Origin: an uncultured Christensenellaceae bacterium
GTDB taxonomy: Bacteria > Bacillota > Clostridia > Christensenellales > Aristaeellaceae
Assembly: GCA_905236495.1 (NCBI GenBank)
Contig: CAJOPV010000061.1
Coordinates: 1 to 8,426, forward strand
DNA: 8,426 bases
Direction of reading: 5' to 3'
Shown: in pieces, positions 6,357 to 8,426 of the stretch
Layout: each line of letters starts with the position of its first letter
Numbering within the stretch: the stretch's first letter is position 1
Position numbers and translations under genes: made by a program
The notes under the pieces: model-generated
Database searches by the model: none
The model's input: only the letters and a program-made list of their open reading frames with translations
Told to the model about the DNA's origin: nothing

Positions 6357-6409
6357 ACTTTCTTAATGGAAGGGGCAAAATGAATTCGGCAAAGGAGGAG
6401 GAAGGAAAC

Positions 6410-6733
6410 ATGCAGGAGTATTGCAGGATCATGCGGGACCTGCGGGAGGACGCGGACATGACCCAGCAGCAGGTGGCGGAGTATCTGGGCACCAGCCAAA
6501 CCATGTATGCCCGGTATGAGCGCGGAGCCAACGAGCTGCCCATCCGGCATTTGCAGGCGCTGTGCAGGCTGTATCACGTGACGGCGGATTACCTGCTGGG
6601 CATTCAGGAGGAAACGGACCGGCAGACGCCCAACATGAAGCTGGGAGAGCAGGAGCTGACCGTCGAAAACCAAAAAACGCTGCGCAGATTTGCCCGGTAT
6701 CTATTGGCAGAACAGATAGAGGACATGAAATAA
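6410..6733 (+). CDS. XRE (Cro/CI) family DNA-binding regulator
   Basis: 107 aa from ATG 6410, chosen for the purine-rich AAAGGAGGAGGAAGG at 6391-6405 just before it. An in-frame ATG at 6380 would add ten residues (MNSAKEEEGN) and is a weaker alternative. Residues about 5-65 form a HTH_3 domain: RIMRDLREDADMTQQQVAEYLG, recognition helix TSQTMYARYERGANELP, then LQALCRLYHVTADYLLGI, the standard ending of this domain. The C-terminal part (about 70-107) is a charged helix without a recognisable ligand-binding domain, so no inducer can be guessed. Base composition is that of the host. It is divergent from the C39-like fragment across a 201-base gap and is monocistronic, with its own terminator. Its targets are unknown; autoregulation would be usual for the family. 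Confidence 0.9.
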   Translation: MQEYCRIMRDLREDADMTQQQVAEYLGTSQTMYARYERGANELPIRHLQALCRLYHVTADYLLGIQEETDRQTPNMKLGEQELTVENQKTLRRFARYLLAEQIEDMK

Positions 6734-6765
6734 TGACCGCTTTGGGCAGGCGGCGTTATTTTTTT
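6731..6765 (+). terminator. Terminator of the XRE gene overlapping its stop codon
   Basis: TAATG(A)CCGCTT at 6731-6742 pairs with AGGCGGCGTTA at 6748-6758, with one bulged A and a 5-base loop. The hairpin is followed by a T-run at 6759-6765. The stop codon TAA (6731-6733) forms the base of the stem. Confidence 0.8.
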
Positions 6766-6776
6766 GCCCGGAAATA

Positions 6777-6805
6777 TTGACGGCGGCGGGAAATTCGTAT
6801 ATACT
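6777..6805 (+). promoter_or_regulatory. Sigma-A promoter of the metK transcript
   Basis: TTGACG (6777-6782), exactly 17 bases, then TATACT (6800-6805). It lies 18 bases before the first helix of the SAM riboswitch, as expected for a leader-controlled transcript. Confidence 0.9.
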
Positions 6806-6822
6806 AACCCCTGAACTGAATA

Positions 6823-6926
6823 CCTTATCCAGAGCGGCAGAGGGACTGGCCCGATGAAGCCCGGCAACCGGCGGGAGACCGCAAGGTGCCAATTCCAGCA
6901 GCGTGCGATCACGCTGGCAGATAAGG
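6823..6926 (+). promoter_or_regulatory. SAM-I (S-box) riboswitch aptamer of metK
   Basis: The leader matches the S-box consensus closely: CTTATCCAGAGCGG, then GAGGGACTGGCCC, GATGAAGCCCGGCAACC and AAGGTGCCAATTCC. P1 is CCTTATC (6823-6829) with GATAAGG (6920-6926). A GCGG/CCGC helix with a GAGA loop (6871-6882) caps P3. P4 is a perfect 7-bp hairpin (6899-6905 with 6910-6916). In this class, S-adenosylmethionine binding stabilises P1 and allows the downstream terminator to form. The 3' half of P1 (GATAAG, 6920-6925) can instead pair with CTTGTC (6952-6957) in the left arm of that terminator, which is the expected antiterminator. Confidence 0.97.
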
Positions 6927-6948
6927 CGCAGAACGAAAGGGTTTTATG

Positions 6949-6976
6949 CCGCTTGTCTGTACGCAGGCGGTTTTTT
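6949..6976 (+). terminator. Riboswitch-controlled intrinsic terminator
   Basis: CCGCTTG (6949-6955) pairs with CAGGCGG (6964-6970), followed by TTTTTT (6971-6976). Its left arm overlaps the sequence that can pair with the 3' strand of riboswitch P1, so terminator and antiterminator are mutually exclusive. This is an OFF switch acting about 60 bases before the metK start. Confidence 0.92.
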
Positions 6977-7034
6977 CGTGGGGTTTTGCGGCCCGAAGGT
7001 ATTCATTCAGATGAAGAAAAAGGAGGATCATTCC

Positions 7035-8210
7035 ATGCGCACCCTGTTTACTTCCGAATCCGTTACCGAGGGGCATCCCGATAAGATTTGCGATCAGATT
7101 TCCGACGCCGTGCTGGATGAATTGCTGCGGCAGGACCCGGAAAGCCGGGTGGCCTGCGAGACCTGCGCCACCACCGGGCTGGTGATGGTGATGGGGGAGA
7201 TCACCACCCGGGGCTACGTGCCCATTGCGGATATCGTCAGGAAGGTGGTGACCGAGATCGGCTATGACCGGGCTAAGAAGGGCTTTGACGGGCAAAGCTG
7301 CGCCGTGCTCACCGCGGTGCACGATCAATCGCCGGATATCGCACAGGGGGTGGATGCCGCCCTGGAGACCCGGGACAAAGCGGAAAACGAGACCGGCGCC
7401 GGAGACCAGGGGATGATGTTCGGCTTCGCCTGCGACGAGACCCCCGAAATGATGCCCGCCCCCATCGCCCTGGCGCACCGGCTCACCCGGCGGATGGCCC
7501 AGGTGCGCAAAACCGGCCTGTGCCCCTGGATGCGGCCCGACGGCAAGGCTCAGGTTACCGTGGTTTATGAGGACGGCAGGCCCGTTGCGTTGGATACCGT
7601 CGTCATTTCCACCCAGCATGACGAGAACGTCACCCAGGAGGAGATCCGCCGCGTCATGCTCGAAGAGGTGATAAAGCAGGTGATCCCGGCGGAATGGCTC
7701 ACCGCGGAAACGAAGTATTTCGTCAATCCCACCGGGCGGTTCGTGCTGGGCGGCCCGGCGGGGGATTCCGGCCTTACGGGCAGGAAGATCATCGTGGATA
7801 CCTACGGCGGCTATGCCCCCCACGGCGGCGGCGCCTTCTCCGGCAAAGACCCGACAAAGGTGGATCGCTCCGCTGCCTACGCCGCCCGCCACGCCGCCAA
7901 AAATGTGGTGGCTGCCGGCCTGGCGAAGCAATGCGAGATCGCCCTGGCCTACGCCATCGGCGTGGCGAGGCCCGTCTCCTTCCAGGTGAACACCCGGGGC
8001 ACCGGCGTGATCCCGGACGATCAGATCGGGCGGCTGGTGGAAAAGGTGTTCGATATGCGCCCTGACGCCATTATAAAGCGCCTGGACCTGCGCCGCCCCA
8101 TCTACCGCCAGACAGCCGCTTACGGGCATTTCGGACGCACGGATATCGACCTGCCCTGGGAGCATCTGGACAAGGTGGAGGAGCTGAAGGCGGCGTGGAA
8201 GGCGCTGTAA
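7035..8210 (+). CDS. metK: S-adenosylmethionine synthetase (methionine adenosyltransferase)
   Basis: 391 aa, normal for MetK (about 380-400). It makes S-adenosylmethionine from methionine and ATP in the cytoplasm, with Mg2+ and K+. The start ATG 7035 is fixed by AGGAGG at 7021-7026; the same frame stays open back into the riboswitch, but that part is leader RNA. Signatures are intact: TSESVTEGHPDKICDQISDA (H14, D16, K17), the ATP-binding GAGDQG hexapeptide at 121-126, and the P-loop-like GGGAFSGKDPTKVDRS at 264-279. The C-terminal RPIYRQTAAYGHFGR is also typical. Expression should be feedback-controlled through the SAM-I leader. No conventional + strand terminator follows; the DNA after the stop is a hairpin array. 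Confidence 0.98.
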   Translation: MRTLFTSESVTEGHPDKICDQISDAVLDELLRQDPESRVACETCATTGLVMVMGEITTRGYVPIADIVRKVVTEIGYDRAKKGFDGQSCAVLTAVHDQSPDIAQGVDAALETRDKAENETGAGDQGMMFGFACDETPEMMPAPIALAHRLTRRMAQVRKTGLCPWMRPDGKAQVTVVYEDGRPVALDTVVISTQHDENVTQEEIRRVMLEEVIKQVIPAEWLTAETKYFVNPTGRFVLGGPAGDSGLTGRKIIVDTYGGYAPHGGGAFSGKDPTKVDRSAAYAARHAAKNVVAAGLAKQCEIALAYAIGVARPVSFQVNTRGTGVIPDDQIGRLVEKVFDMRPDAIIKRLDLRRPIYRQTAAYGHFGRTDIDLPWEHLDKVEELKAAWKAL

Positions 8211-8218
8211 TAAAATAA

Positions 8219-8236
8219 CGGGGCTTGAACGCCCCG
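8219..8236. terminator. GC hairpin just after metK, better suited to the - strand
   Basis: CGGGGC (8219-8224) pairs with GCCCCG (8231-8236) around a 6-base loop, 8 bases after the metK stop. On the + strand no T-run follows (CTTCAGCG). On the - strand the stem is followed by TTATTTTATTA (complement of 8208-8218), so it would work as a terminator for transcription entering from the right. The same A-rich-flank design is seen at 3420-3456. Confidence 0.45.
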
Positions 8237-8239
8237 CTT

Positions 8240-8426
8240 CAGCGCATCGACCAGGTCGATGCGCTGCCATCGAAAGTCAGTAAACAGACTTTCGATGGGA
8301 TTGCATCCATTTGCTGTAAAATGGCGTTTCCGGGCATGCTTGCCCGGAAACGCTCATTTTACGGTCGCAAATGGATATCGGAAGCAGTCATCCTGACTGC
8401 TCCTCGGACCGGGAGACCCGGTCCTG
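8240..8426. other. Contiguous hairpin array, candidate structured RNA or palindromic intergenic element
   Basis: No gene is visible. The stretch is tiled by near-perfect inverted repeats with almost no spacing. Arms 8240-8252/8254-8266 are 13 bp around one base. Arms 8267-8278/8287-8298 are 12 bp with an 8-base loop. A long bulged hairpin spans 8299-8379. Arms 8384-8390/8394-8400 are 7 bp, extendable through a bulge to 8380-8403. Arms 8406-8413/8417-8424 are 8 bp. Nearly every base from 8240 to 8424 lies in a helix or a short loop, except two bases at 8404-8405. It reaches the window edge and may continue. Directionality is unknown because the helices exist on both strands. It could be a non-coding RNA, a mosaic of palindromic repeats, or the left part of a mobile element. 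Confidence 0.75.

Noticed and set aside
6903..7034. 44-residue N-terminal extension of MetK
   Set aside because: It translates riboswitch P4, the terminator and the leader. The ribosome binding site at 7021-7026 and the conserved MRTLFTSESVTEGHPDK start fix the true N-terminus.
6909..8270. 453-codon - strand frame opposite metK
   Set aside because: It covers the riboswitch and metK in antisense and starts inside the hairpin array; metK is unmistakable on the + strand.
8240..8426. CRISPR array or integron attC site in the hairpin region
   Set aside because: The stems differ from one another and there is no regular repeat-spacer period; no attC core sites of the GTTRRRY type were seen in the expected paired arrangement.

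Overview
The window looks like chromosomal DNA of a fairly GC-rich Clostridia-type Bacillota (Firmicutes). The evidence is strong AGGAGG ribosome binding sites, sigma-A promoters with 17-bp spacers, a SAM-I (S-box) riboswitch before metK, a YhaM-type exoribonuclease, an M18 aminopeptidase and a lipoprotein with a Pro/Thr linker. A gut member of Clostridia is a reasonable guess; the species cannot be named. Most of the window is ordinary, densely coding DNA near 60% G+C.

Layout, left to right. (1) 1-1951, + strand: an exported von Willebrand factor A protein (peptidoglycan-binding domain, YfbK-type VWA core, DUF3520 tail), preceded by an ECF-sigma-like promoter and followed by a terminator. 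(2) 1954-3462, + strand: M18 aminopeptidase (ApeA type), ending in a terminator shared with the convergent gene to its right. (3) 3478-4374, - strand: a lipoprotein of unknown function with its own strong promoter. (4) 4411-5722, - strand: a two-gene operon, a DUF1858 CxxC protein (start reassigned to 5658) then yhaM, from a near-consensus promoter. (5) 5746-6330, - strand: a broken region. A strong terminator and the last codons of an otherwise missing host-like gene abut an AT-rich islet (34% G+C by hand count over 5881-6330). The islet has a near-consensus promoter, a ribosome binding site and the N-terminal half of a secreted C39-like cysteine peptidase. (6) 6351-6765, + strand: a small XRE-family regulator and its terminator. 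(7) 6777-8210, + strand: promoter, SAM-I riboswitch, intrinsic terminator and metK. (8) 8219-8426: no gene. It is an almost unbroken series of back-to-back hairpins reaching the window edge.

Most units are independent housekeeping or envelope genes, each with its own promoter and terminator. The SAM-I leader should end metK transcription early when S-adenosylmethionine is plentiful. The two places worth most attention are the hairpin array after metK, which no ordinary terminator explains, and the islet at 5794-6330, which looks like a scar of gene loss combined with acquisition. I found no CRISPR array, tRNA, rRNA, transposase or integrase.
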